A stretch of 23,314 bases of DNA from Erythrobacter sp. (GCA_030731635.1 JANQTR010000043.1:1-23314), one strand, 5' to 3'; counted from the stretch's first letter, positions 1-7,930 are shown. Made by a program: numbers and translations. Notes: generated from the sequence alone by a model not told the origin.

Positions 1-426
1 CACCGTGGCAAAGCCGGTGATCATGAAGGTTGCTGTTGCCACTAACGACCGTTGGGAAAGGCGGCTCATGCCGCATACTCCGTGGCCACTTGTGCAACCG
101 CTGCCGAGCCGTGTGCCGACGCCAACGATAAGACCGGCAATGACAAGGTGGAGCGGCGCGGCAAAGCTGGCCTCAACCCCACCCGTCAGGCGGGCGACGA
201 TCAGCGCGCCCAAAGGCAGACCGATGATAAAGGCCCATGCTCCCGGACGCGGCATCGAACTGCTTGCGATTCCGAATGCGCGGGCGGCAATGCCAGACAC
301 CCCGGCAATCCGCCCCGCGCCCAGCAGCATCAAAGCTGCTGCCAAACCGATCAGCACGCCGCCCGCCAACCCCGCAACCGGAGCGGCGCCAGGAAAGCCC
401 GGCAGGGTGGTGGCAAGAAGGCTCAT
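1..426 (-). CDS. YeeE/YedE family sulfur-compound transporter, partial (runs off left edge)
   Basis: This is the N-terminal part, 142 codons, of a YeeE/YedE (DUF395) inner-membrane protein. The family moves thiosulfate or related sulfur compounds into the cell, often as two small half-proteins. The frame is open from the ATG at 426 to the window edge. Visible are hydrophobic spans at about residues 17-37, 64-80 and 93-107, and the family hallmark around residues 108-121 (GSGCTSGHGVCGMSR) with conserved cysteines C111 and C118, which in the family relay the sulfur species. The ATG overlaps the stop of the upstream metallo-beta-lactamase gene (ATGA), so the two should be translated together. 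Half-size versions in proteobacteria are about 140 residues, so the stop may lie just outside the window. The family call is firm; the exact substrate is inferred. Confidence 0.9.
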   Translation of the reverse strand, partial: MSLLATTLPGFPGAAPVAGLAGGVLIGLAAALMLLGAGRIAGVSGIAARAFGIASSSMPRPGAWAFIIGLPLGALIVARLTGGVEASFAAPLHLVIAGLIVGVGTRLGSGCTSGHGVCGMSRLSQRSLVATATFMITGFATV

Positions 427-1355
427 ACCGCGTTGACAGGGATCTTGAGGTAGGTGACCCCATTTTCATCCGCCGGCGGCATGTGGCCAGCGCGCATGTT
501 GACCTGCACCGAAGGCAAGATCAGGCGCGGCATGTCCAGCGTTGCATCGCGGGCTTCGCGCATGGCGACAAATTCATCTTCGGTGATGCCGTCATGGGCG
601 TGGATATTGCCTTCACGCTCTGCCGCGACAGTGGTCTCCCACACGTATTCGGTACGGCCCTTGGGCAGATAATCGTGACACATGAATAGCCGGGTTTCGG
701 GCGGAAGCGACAGGATCCGCCGCAGCGAGCGGAACAAGGTGCGCGCGTCACCGCCGGGGAAATCGGCGCGGGCCGAACCGTAGTCGGGCATGAACATGGT
801 ATCACCCACGAATACCGCGTCGCCCACGGCATAGGCGATGCATGCCGGCGTATGACCGGGGACATGCATTACTTTCACCGGCAGGTTGCCAATGGTGAAC
901 GCATCGCCATCATGAAACAGCACGTCGAACTGCGACCCATCACGCGAAAATTCGGTCCCGGCGTTGAATAGTTGACCAAACACCTGCTGCACCGTCGTGA
1001 TCGCAGCGCCAATCGCGATTTTCCCGCCCAGTTTCTCCTGAAGGTAAGGCGCGGCCGAGAAATGATCGGCGTGGGCATGGGTTTCAAGCAACCAAGTCAC
1101 TTTCAGATTATGCGAATTGACGTAGTCAATTACCGCATCAGCTGAACGTGTAGAGGTACGGCCCGAATTGGGATCGAAATCGAGCACCGAGTCGATCACT
1201 GCCGCTTCCCTGGTCGCCGTATCATGGACAACGTATGTGACTGTGAAGGTCGCAGGATCGAAGAAGCTAGCGATTGCAGGGCGCAAAGCCGAGTCGCTCA
1301 GCGCGCGACGCACCTGATCAGCAGCAATTTGCAGCACGGAATCTACATTAGTCAT
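423..1355 (-). CDS. blh: Persulfide dioxygenase-like metallo-beta-lactamase (Blh/ETHE1 type)
   Basis: A 310-residue metallo-beta-lactamase-fold enzyme of the Blh/ETHE1 group, which oxidises glutathione persulfide to sulfite in cytoplasmic sulfide detoxification. The metal motif HAHADH is at H93, H95, D97 and H98, with further ligands at H168 (PGHTP), D185 (GDTMFMPDYG) and H227 (CHDYLP). The segments IDSVLDFD, SGRTST and LILPSVQVN are typical of the Blh branch. I chose ATG 1355. In-frame upstream starts exist (GTG 1364, ATG 1385) but would add residues unlike the family and run into the divergent promoter. The gene overlaps the YeeE/YedE start by ATGA and diverges from a peroxiredoxin-ArsR pair, the layout of BigR-controlled sulfide loci. 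Family and fold are seen in the sequence; the physiological substrate is inferred. Confidence 0.92.
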   Translation of the reverse strand: MTNVDSVLQIAADQVRRALSDSALRPAIASFFDPATFTVTYVVHDTATREAAVIDSVLDFDPNSGRTSTRSADAVIDYVNSHNLKVTWLLETHAHADHFSAAPYLQEKLGGKIAIGAAITTVQQVFGQLFNAGTEFSRDGSQFDVLFHDGDAFTIGNLPVKVMHVPGHTPACIAYAVGDAVFVGDTMFMPDYGSARADFPGGDARTLFRSLRRILSLPPETRLFMCHDYLPKGRTEYVWETTVAAEREGNIHAHDGITEDEFVAMREARDATLDMPRLILPSVQVNMRAGHMPPADENGVTYLKIPVNAV

Positions 1356-1428
1356 GTCATTCACCCATTCATTATCATAAATCATGTATATGTATTGCAA
1401 TGCTGGAGTCAAGTGTTATGAGGCTGTC
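1356..1428. promoter_or_regulatory. Divergent promoter region with an AT-rich imperfect dyad
   Basis: This 73-bp gap separates the divergent blh-like and peroxiredoxin starts and is markedly AT-richer than its surroundings. An imperfect dyad spans 1370-1402, with outer arms CATT and AATG and several matching inner AT pairs (about 9 of 16 positions). ArsR-family sulfide regulators of the BigR type bind TA-rich palindromes that cover the -10 region, so this is the natural candidate site for the ArsR protein encoded at 2079-2426. No clean -35/-10 pair was recognised on either strand. Confidence 0.45.
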
Positions 1429-2079
1429 ATGGATGATCGCACAAGCATTGCCCCGCCCTGCGCAGGCCTCAGGATTGGAGACGTCGCCCCCGATTTCGAG
1501 GCGCGCAGCACCATTGGCCCGATCCGCCTGTCGGCTTATCGCGGGCGCTGGTTGATACTGTTCTCGCACCCGGCAGACTTTACCCCGGTGTGCACAACCG
1601 AATTCGTCGCGCTCGCCCGCGAAGCCGCCGCATTTGACGCGCGTGATTGCGCACTCATGGCGCTGTCGGTCGACAGCCTGTTTTCGCACTTTGCCTGGCT
1701 GCGCATGATCCGCGACCGGTTCAGCATCGAAGTGCGCTTTCCCATAGTCGAAGATCCGACACTGGTGATCGGCCGCGCGTTCGGAATGGTCTCGGCGCAG
1801 GACAATGACAGTGCCACGGTACGAACCACCTTCTTTGTTGACCCCAAGGGCGTGATTAGGGCGATGACCTGCTACCCTGCCAATCTTGGCCGGTCAGTGC
1901 CCGAAATGCTGCGCATTCTGGATGGGTTGCAAGCGATAGACGCGCATGGCGCGCTGGCACCGGCTAACTGGCAACAAGGCGATCCGCTGCTCAAAGCGCC
2001 AACCGATGATCTTGATGAAGTCTTCGCTGCTAGCGATGCAACCGGCTGGTTCCTGCGCGACATGGGCGGGGAGAACTGA
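1429..2079 (+). CDS. 1-Cys peroxiredoxin (Prx6 subfamily)
   Basis: A 216-residue thiol peroxidase of the AhpC/TSA superfamily, Prx6 branch, which reduces hydrogen peroxide or organic hydroperoxides in the cytoplasm. The active-site motif PADFTPVCTTEF holds the peroxidatic C55 and the supporting T52; the arginine in VRTTFFVDP is the usual third catalytic residue. The C-terminal part with HGALAPANWQQGD is characteristic of the Prx6 group. Other cysteines are present, but no resolving cysteine is obvious. I chose ATG 1429 because the next residues (MDDRTSIAPP) lead directly into the fold; ATGs at 1384 and 1390 would add an odd cysteine-containing leader. The stop overlaps the ArsR start by one base (TGATG). 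Divergence from the persulfide dioxygenase suggests a role against peroxide or persulfide stress, which is inference. Confidence 0.9.
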   Translation: MDDRTSIAPPCAGLRIGDVAPDFEARSTIGPIRLSAYRGRWLILFSHPADFTPVCTTEFVALAREAAAFDARDCALMALSVDSLFSHFAWLRMIRDRFSIEVRFPIVEDPTLVIGRAFGMVSAQDNDSATVRTTFFVDPKGVIRAMTCYPANLGRSVPEMLRILDGLQAIDAHGALAPANWQQGDPLLKAPTDDLDEVFAASDATGWFLRDMGGEN

Positions 2080-2426
2080 TGGTCGATGATGATCTGATCG
2101 AGGCGCTGAAAGCGTTAGCTCATCCGCTGCGCTGGCGCATCCTCAGCACGCTTGCGTCGGGCGAGCGCAACGTCGGCGAGATCGAGCAGGCGACGGGGAT
2201 TGGGCAACCAGGCCTCTCGCAGCAGCTTGGCGTGCTGCGCAAGGCGGGGCTGGTCGATACCCGAAAGGAAGCCAAGCTGGTGTTTTATTCGTTGGCACAC
2301 GCTGATCTGGCGCGCGTGACTGCCGCAATGGACGCTCTTGCTCCAACGGCCAGTCGGCAAGCCGTCCTACCGGAAGCGCATCGTACGCCGGCTCCCGGCG
2401 TCGCCAATTTCGCCCGCATGTCCTGA
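2079..2426 (+). CDS. ArsR-family winged-helix repressor without cysteines
   Basis: A 115-residue ArsR/SmtB-family DNA-binding protein. The N-terminal segment ALAHPLRWRILSTL and the recognition region around residues 28-62 (GEIEQATGIGQPGLSQQLGVLRKAGLV, then TRKEAKLVFYSL wing) are clear. The last 25 or so residues look disordered. It is translationally coupled to the peroxiredoxin (TGATG) and faces the blh-YeeE/YedE pair, an arrangement in which BigR/SqrR-type regulators normally sit. Those sense persulfides through two cysteines, but this protein has no cysteine at all, nor the usual cysteine metal site of ArsR. How it senses a signal is therefore open. Its probable target is the AT-rich region at 1356-1428. 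Family assignment is secure; role is inferred from context. Confidence 0.9.
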   Translation: MVDDDLIEALKALAHPLRWRILSTLASGERNVGEIEQATGIGQPGLSQQLGVLRKAGLVDTRKEAKLVFYSLAHADLARVTAAMDALAPTASRQAVLPEAHRTPAPGVANFARMS

Positions 2427-2447
2427 CACGCGCCATGGTTCGGGAAA

Positions 2448-2477
2448 GGCGGGGCCACCTCCTGCAATGGCCCCGCC
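2448..2477. terminator. Hairpin between convergent genes, probable bidirectional terminator
   Basis: A perfect 10-bp inverted repeat has arms GGCGGGGCCA (2448-2457) and TGGCCCCGCC (2468-2477) with a 10-nt loop. It lies between the convergent stops of the ArsR gene (2426) and the TonB-dependent receptor (2487). There is no long T-run on either side, so termination may be weak or assisted. Confidence 0.7.
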
Positions 2478-2486
2478 TCCCCTGCC

Positions 2487-5400
2487 TTAGAGCGTCCAGC
2501 GCGCGCCGAGGAAGAATGAACGCCCAATCGGGCTGACTGGATAGGCGCGTTCGGTGATGAACGGTCTGACGTTTGACAGGTTATTGACCCCGCCAAACAC
2601 TTCAAGCCCCAGCTCGGTGAAGGTATAATTGGCCCCTACCGAATGCGTCCACGTCTCGCCCGTCAGACCCGCCGGGCCAAACTGCGTGTCGATCGTTTCA
2701 ATCTCCACCCCACGAAGCGCTTGCTCACCGAGATAGGTGACCGTGTAATTGAGGTTAAAATCGCCAAAGCCATAGGTGGCGGTCGCGCGGCCAGACCATT
2801 CCGGACGCTGCAACTCGCCCAGCTCGGGATCAATCCGCGAAAGATCAGTCGGATCGAAGAAGAAATCGAGTCGATCAACCCAGGATGCTGTCGCGCTCAC
2901 CCCCAACCGGTGCTCGCCGATTGTGGTGCGGTACGACACCGAAGCATCAAGCCCGGCGGTTTCAATCCCGACAAAGTTGATTGTCTGCAATGTCAGCGAA
3001 TTGAACCCGAGGAACTGCGCCGAGGTGGAATCGCGGTTGCGAGTGAAGGAGTCGCAGAAATCATTGGGGAAGGTGGTGCTGTCATAGCAGTTGTCGACCA
3101 CGTCCTGCGCTGCGACCGTACTGATCGCATCATCGATGGTGATATTATAGTAGTCCGCCGTGATCGCGAGCCCAGGAATGAACCGCGGTTGGAACACGAC
3201 ACCGACAGTGTAGGTGTCAGCAGTCTCCTCACGCAGATCCCGGTTGCCCGAAATCGTCCCAGCAAAGCGTGCGCTCAGCGGGTCGGAGAAACCCTCGGGA
3301 ATGCCATCAGCGCGGCAATTGGTGATGCGGTTCTGGATGTTGGGATCGCCATTCGCCGTCAAACGGTCAATCTCGGTCTGGTCGCAGGGATCGAACGGGC
3401 GGAAGAACGCGGCCTGTGCAGGAGCAAATAGCTCCGAGATGTTGGGCGCCCGCACCGCACGCGAATAGGTGCCACGGAAGCGCACATCTTCGATCGGCGA
3501 CCAGAAACCATTGATGGCGTAGGTGTAAACCGACCCGATTGTGCTGTAGCTGGAAAACCGCCCTGCGAGTTCAAGCCGAAGCTCCTCAATGAACGGTACC
3601 CCCTCGATCAGCGTCGTGCCCAATTCGCCGAAAATTTCGATCACATCATAACCGCCGCCTGAATTTTGCGCGAATTCATCGGGCGGCGTGGCAAGCGAAG
3701 TCTGCGAAAAGCCGAGATCACCGACGAAGTCGCCTGCATTCCCATCCACCGTCGTGACCGGCAGGATGCCGCGCACCAGCGGATCGAACTGTGAACGGCT
3801 GTTTTCATCGCGATATTCCGCCCCCAGTGCGAACTGGATGGCATCGTAAGGCAGGCCGAGAATATTGGTCTCACCCGACACAATCGCATAGGCTTGGAAT
3901 TGTTCGGTGCGGAACCGGTTGGTGGTGGTTGTGGTGATGAAATCCACCGCTTGCTGGCTGATTGAAGGCAAGCCGCCAAGGATGTTTGCAGGCTGACATT
4001 GCCCCTGACCAGGCACGAAGGTCAGATAGCCAAATTCACCGGTCGGGATGCCGAACAAGGTGCTGGGCGACCGGACCGTTGGGTCAATCTCGCTGCGGCA
4101 TACTGGGTTGCCGGCAGCGTCGCTGACAACGTCAATGGCGGCGAGGAAGCGATCATAGAGCACATTGTTGCGATTGATCGCTTCAAGGTCATTGCGGCCC
4201 CAGTTGGCCGACACCTCAAATTCGATCTCATCAGTCAGGTCACCCTTCACCCCACCGACAAACCTCCAGGTTTCAGAGATATTGGTATCAATGTTCGGGC
4301 CCAGATCGGTCGGATCACGGGTCACGAACAAACCGCCAGCGGCATCGGCAATCGGCTGCAAAATCGCCGGGATGAAGGGGTTGTCGGGCGCAATCGTCAG
4401 CAGATCGTAGAACGAGTTCTGGTTGGTGCCGAAAGTGGTTTCCTGACGGTAATATTTGCCTTCAAAGAATACATTGATGGTGTCACTGATGTCGTAATCG
4501 GTCAGCAGGTTGAATCCGAAGCGTTCGGTCTTCGGGATCAGGAATCCGTTGTTGTCGAAGATTACCGCCTCTCCGCCGAACGAATTGAAGTTGCTGGCGA
4601 TCTGGCCGTCATCTTCAATCACGCTCACACCATTGGGGCCAACGATGTAGCACCCGCCGAGCGCGCCGAAACCATTGTAATCGAACAACCCGTTGAACCC
4701 GGTGAAGCTTTGCGTGCAATCGCTGCGCCCATCATTGTCGATATCGGAGAACGGATCGGCAAAGTCGGCAGGGATCACGATCCCCCCTGCCGAGGTGATT
4801 TGGAACTGGTATTGCGAACCGATCGCCCGGGTCGGGGCGGCCAGTGCACGGTCGATCAGCGCCTGTTCGGCAGCAGTGGGCGTGGTTCCGGTCGGGAAAA
4901 TCGCGTTAAATCGCGCGCTCCCCGGCGTAGGGATGACAAACCCAAAGGGGAAAAAGCCATTGTCGAGGTTGAAGAAATTGTTAAAATTCGGCGTGCTCGA
5001 CCCCAGGTCTCCACGTTGGAACCGTAGGGCCGGATTGGGGCCGTTGCTGGCGATGTTCCCATCGCGGAACTGCGCTCGGTCGCCAAAGCGCAGGCCGTTG
5101 TCACGGTTGTATTCGCCCACCAGCGTCACATTCCCGCGCCCATCGGCAAAATTCTTGCCCAGCTTGACATAGCTATCGAGATTAAACCCGTCGCCGCGTT
5201 CGGAAATTCCCCCGGTCAGCCCCAATTCAATCCCGTCAAAGTCACGGTCGAGCACGAAGTTTACCACCCCGGTGACCGCGTCGGCACCATAAATGGCCGA
5301 TGCCCCGCCGGTCAGGACTTCGACTTCCTTGATCAGTGACGAGGGGATCGAATTGATATCGACCACCGACGTTTCAGCAACACCAGCCACATGCCGCCGG

Positions 5401-5819
5401 CCATTGACCAGCACCAGCGTGCGGTTGGCACCAAGCCCGCGCAGGTTGAGCGTGGCGGTTCCCACCGCACCGCCTGAATCGTTCTCGCCGGGGGCAACAG
5501 ATTGCGCCGACGAGATCGAAGCCGAAAGCGCAGGAATTGTGCGCAGCGCCTCAACCACGTCCTGTTCTCCGCGGAACTCTTCGGCGGTGATGGTTACGAT
5601 CGGAGAGGGAGAACCGAGGTTCGGATCGCGCCGCAAACGCGAGCCGGTGACAAGAATCGACTCCTCAGGATCGGCGGCAGAATTCGCCGCTTCACTGGCG
5701 ACCGCGACTTCGGCCACCTGAGCCGATACCGATGCGGGAAACGCCAAAAGTGCCATGCCCGAAAGCAGAGTAGTTGAAAGTAGTGCCTGACGGCCGGAAA
5801 CCTTGTGTGCGATGATCAT
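2487..5819 (-). CDS. TonB-dependent outer-membrane receptor, large
   Basis: A 1110-residue outer-membrane receptor that takes up a substrate using TonB/ExbBD energy. A signal peptide covers residues 1-33 (cleavage near VSA-Q). A TonB-box-like segment ESILVTGSR is at about 53-61, followed by the plug (RTIPALSAS, NLRGLGANRTLVLVNGRRHV, VLTGGASAIYGADAVTGVVNFVL), a long beta-barrel and a C-terminal strand ending GARWTL. The terminal residue is Leu, where outer-membrane proteins usually end in an aromatic residue. A Ca-binding-like loop DIDNDGRSD lies at 359-367 in a probable extracellular insert. I chose ATG 5819 because it starts the signal peptide and has a G-rich ribosome site 6-10 nt upstream; the frame stays open further upstream to 5933, but that part is not signal-like. 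This is the large sphingomonad receptor type. Substrate unknown; neighbours do not settle it. Confidence 0.92.
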   Translation of the reverse strand: MIIAHKVSGRQALLSTTLLSGMALLAFPASVSAQVAEVAVASEAANSAADPEESILVTGSRLRRDPNLGSPSPIVTITAEEFRGEQDVVEALRTIPALSASISSAQSVAPGENDSGGAVGTATLNLRGLGANRTLVLVNGRRHVAGVAETSVVDINSIPSSLIKEVEVLTGGASAIYGADAVTGVVNFVLDRDFDGIELGLTGGISERGDGFNLDSYVKLGKNFADGRGNVTLVGEYNRDNGLRFGDRAQFRDGNIASNGPNPALRFQRGDLGSSTPNFNNFFNLDNGFFPFGFVIPTPGSARFNAIFPTGTTPTAAEQALIDRALAAPTRAIGSQYQFQITSAGGIVIPADFADPFSDIDNDGRSDCTQSFTGFNGLFDYNGFGALGGCYIVGPNGVSVIEDDGQIASNFNSFGGEAVIFDNNGFLIPKTERFGFNLLTDYDISDTINVFFEGKYYRQETTFGTNQNSFYDLLTIAPDNPFIPAILQPIADAAGGLFVTRDPTDLGPNIDTNISETWRFVGGVKGDLTDEIEFEVSANWGRNDLEAINRNNVLYDRFLAAIDVVSDAAGNPVCRSEIDPTVRSPSTLFGIPTGEFGYLTFVPGQGQCQPANILGGLPSISQQAVDFITTTTTNRFRTEQFQAYAIVSGETNILGLPYDAIQFALGAEYRDENSRSQFDPLVRGILPVTTVDGNAGDFVGDLGFSQTSLATPPDEFAQNSGGGYDVIEIFGELGTTLIEGVPFIEELRLELAGRFSSYSTIGSVYTYAINGFWSPIEDVRFRGTYSRAVRAPNISELFAPAQAAFFRPFDPCDQTEIDRLTANGDPNIQNRITNCRADGIPEGFSDPLSARFAGTISGNRDLREETADTYTVGVVFQPRFIPGLAITADYYNITIDDAISTVAAQDVVDNCYDSTTFPNDFCDSFTRNRDSTSAQFLGFNSLTLQTINFVGIETAGLDASVSYRTTIGEHRLGVSATASWVDRLDFFFDPTDLSRIDPELGELQRPEWSGRATATYGFGDFNLNYTVTYLGEQALRGVEIETIDTQFGPAGLTGETWTHSVGANYTFTELGLEVFGGVNNLSNVRPFITERAYPVSPIGRSFFLGARWTL

Positions 5820-6158
5820 TCTTGCCCCCGAATAGCTGGGTAAAGTTGATCCTCCCCTGTCCTCGTCGGCGAACTGGCGTCGTTCGGCGCACCAGTCTCC
5901 CCGGTTCGTGCAAGCCATCCCTTGCTGCCGCACTACTACGATTGTGATGGGGGCGTCGCGAAATGATCTCTATGCGCCATTTGACTTATGTGTCATTTTT
6001 GCATTGCGATATCGCACGTTCACGCAATTAAATTGAATTTATGCGCTATTTCGGCGGATTAGTCAGATACTTGGCGCAAGCCGAGCCTGTTTCGCCACTT
6101 AAGCGCTGAACATCTGGATTAACTTGCCGCATCAAACCGGCTTGGCAGCGCGAAAGAT
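5820..6158. promoter_or_regulatory. 339-bp upstream region of the TonB-dependent receptor, with short palindromes
   Basis: No gene is supported here. The part nearest the receptor (about 5820-5960) is GC-rich leader; the stretch at about 5965-6060 is AT-rich and is the likely promoter zone. Two short dyads are visible: a perfect GCGATATCGC at 6006-6015, and TGAC/GTCA arms 6 nt apart at 5982-5995. A run reading AATTAAATTGAATTT lies at about 6026-6040. No convincing -35/-10 pair, riboswitch or terminator with a T-run was found. The promoter call rests on position and base composition only. Confidence 0.35.
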
Positions 6159-6782
6159 TTACTCTCCGGCGAGTGCCGTTCGCAGCCGACGGCGGATCAA
6201 CCATGGCTCAAGCCACCGTCCGACCAGATAGATTGCGAAGAAAAGGCCCGCCAGCACATAGGCGCGCGTCGGCGAGTGGCGACCTTCGTCCTTCTTCTTG
6301 TCTTTTTTCTTGTTAGGATCCTCTGGCGGCGGCGCTCCGAGGAATTCGTCCACCGGATTAAGCTTAGGCACCGGTTTGGCTTTGTCTTTGTCCTCGTCCT
6401 TTGCTTTCGCGGTGGCCTCTGTCGCTGCGACGTCTGTTTTTTCCCAGGCGTTGATCGTCACTGCCAGCTGGGCAAAAGCGAGAAAAAGCAAGGGCGCAAG
6501 GAAGCACAGAAGTAGCGCGGTGCTCGACAGATCATACCGCATTACGGCGCTCTGCCCGCGCTGTTCAACCTGCAACCTTCCGCGTGTAAACGTGGCCAGT
6601 TTGTCCTGCGCACCCGGATTGCGTTTCGCATAGGTCAACGTATCGCCGTCCACCCCATAGGTAGTGCCGGCGGTCTGGAACAGCGGGTCGATCCGGGAGA
6701 AAGCCTCATCGGCGGACAGTGGGGGATCAAGCCGCAACTCTCCGCGGGTTCGCCAGATAAAATCAATCAAAGGCAACTTCAT
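6159..6782 (-). CDS. Unrecognised membrane protein with two spans and a charged linker
   Basis: A 207-residue protein I do not recognise as a named family. Residues 1-85 form a soluble domain beginning MKLPLIDFIWRTRGELRLD with a DPLF...YGVDGDTLTYAKRN stretch. A hydrophobic segment at about 90-113 is followed by a Lys/Asp/Glu/Pro-rich linker (runs of KDEDKDK and KKKDKKKDE), then a second hydrophobic segment at about 178-196 and a basic tail. This suggests an inner-membrane protein with a charged loop between two spans. I chose ATG 6782; an alternative GTG at 6872 overlaps the stop of the upstream hydroxylase-family gene (GTGA) and would add 30 residues, so the true start is uncertain. Co-directional spacing implies one transcript with that enzyme. 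Function unknown. Confidence 0.75.
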   Translation of the reverse strand: MKLPLIDFIWRTRGELRLDPPLSADEAFSRIDPLFQTAGTTYGVDGDTLTYAKRNPGAQDKLATFTRGRLQVEQRGQSAVMRYDLSSTALLLCFLAPLLFLAFAQLAVTINAWEKTDVAATEATAKAKDEDKDKAKPVPKLNPVDEFLGAPPPEDPNKKKDKKKDEGRHSPTRAYVLAGLFFAIYLVGRWLEPWLIRRRLRTALAGE

Positions 6783-6868
6783 GAAACGCGCAGGATATCC
6801 AACTGCCGGGCTTGCCGATCGCGCCCAAGGGCTATCTTGATCATTGACCGCCGTCCCTGCCGGACCAC

Positions 6869-7873
6869 TCACTCAGCTGGTTCCAACTGCGGAGGCTGCG
6901 TGCCGCCTCCCAGCCTTCTGGCGACTGCGGCCTTGGCCGATTTATAACCTTCAACAAACGGATAAACCATGGTTTCGCCAATATCCATCCGGCGACCACC
7001 TTCCATTCCCAGCAGTTCCGCCTCGCCATCAACGCATGTTCCGAAAATGCGGTCCCAGATGATCCACGTGCCCGAATAATTGCTGCGAGTGGCTTCGTAA
7101 TCGCGCGAATGGTGAACACTGTGGTGTTCAGTCGTGTTGAAGATGAACCGCCACCATGCAGGCGTATTGAAGCGGACATTAATGTGCTGATAGGTCCCCA
7201 CTGCCATTCCGATCGCACCTGCCAGCAGGAAGGCTCGTGGCAAGAAGTCGAAGAACCCGCCGATCCCCAGACCGATCAGGAATAGCTCCACCGGGTTGCC
7301 GACCGCGCCCTTGTTGATGTTGAGTTGGGTAATGTAGTGGTGCGGCGCATGGGTTAGCCACAGCGGGTACCAATTGTGCATCCCGCGATGCATCCAATAT
7401 TGCCCAAAGTCGAAGATCATCGAAATCAACAGCGCCTGCACAAGCAGCGGCAGATCCGTAAACCAGGCGAATTTGTCCCAATCGAACGCGCCCTGCACGG
7501 CTTCGACCATCGCACCGTCACCGATGTAGGAATCGGCCATGCGCAAGATCGTGTAACCAAGCCCGACATAGAATACGTCGGTGGCAAATTCCTTCCACGT
7601 CAACTGCCAGCTGCGGTAACGCGGGTTCACCCATTCGAGCCCAAGCAGGAAGACCTTGAAACCGAGGCCGACAGCGATCCCGATCGAGGCGAGTGCCCAT
7701 TCATTAGGCGCATAATACCAGAACGCCAGCAACCCAAACAACACGGCGGGCTGGAAGTAAGTGAAGAACATCTGCTTGATCGGACCGCCTTCGACCCGGC
7801 CGATATTTTCCCAACCGACGGTGACCGGCGATTCAGCCCCGATGATCCGCTTGCCCACCTGTACTCCGGACAT
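6869..7873 (-). CDS. Fatty acid hydroxylase/sterol desaturase superfamily membrane enzyme
   Basis: A 334-residue integral membrane di-iron oxygenase of the fatty acid hydroxylase (ERG3/sterol desaturase) superfamily, which hydroxylates or desaturates lipids using O2. The histidine clusters are complete: HRGMH (H162, H166), HAPHH (H175, H178, H179), H230, and HHSVHH (H250, H251, H254, H255). Hydrophobic spans lie at about 41-80, 98-113, 142-158 and 193-228. ATG 7873 is supported by a GGAG ribosome site 6 nt upstream; an upstream in-frame TTG would itself overlap that site. The gene is followed by the unknown membrane protein. In sphingomonads such enzymes act on lipids or carotenoids, but no carotenoid gene is visible nearby, so the substrate is undetermined. 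Confidence 0.92.
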   Translation of the reverse strand: MSGVQVGKRIIGAESPVTVGWENIGRVEGGPIKQMFFTYFQPAVLFGLLAFWYYAPNEWALASIGIAVGLGFKVFLLGLEWVNPRYRSWQLTWKEFATDVFYVGLGYTILRMADSYIGDGAMVEAVQGAFDWDKFAWFTDLPLLVQALLISMIFDFGQYWMHRGMHNWYPLWLTHAPHHYITQLNINKGAVGNPVELFLIGLGIGGFFDFLPRAFLLAGAIGMAVGTYQHINVRFNTPAWWRFIFNTTEHHSVHHSRDYEATRSNYSGTWIIWDRIFGTCVDGEAELLGMEGGRRMDIGETMVYPFVEGYKSAKAAVARRLGGGTQPPQLEPAE

Positions 7874-7912
7874 TGTGCACTCCAATCAAGCGTTCAAGTC
7901 TACTGCCATACT

Positions 7913-7930
7913 TGCCTCAACACTGAGGCA
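7913..7930. repeat. Perfect 7-bp inverted repeat upstream of the hydroxylase-family gene
   Basis: Arms TGCCTCA (7913-7919) and TGAGGCA (7924-7930) are separated by 4 nt. The repeat lies 39 nt upstream of the ATG at 7873, where an operator or a leader hairpin would be placed. There is no T-run next to it, so it is not a standard terminator. Confidence 0.45.

Noticed and set aside
2478..2490. T-run to make the 2448-2477 hairpin a classical rho-independent terminator
   Set aside because: The flanks have no run of T on either strand, so only a general hairpin terminator is claimed.
3999..5027. Plus-strand open frame of 342 codons opposite the TonB-dependent receptor
   Set aside because: Antisense shadow of a gene with clear plug and barrel motifs; no ribosome site or domain.
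5934..5943. Third NikR-type half-site (TACTACGATT, 9 of 10) upstream of the large receptor
   Set aside because: There is no mirrored half at the required 6-nt spacing, and a 9/10 match is expected about once by chance in this window on both strands.
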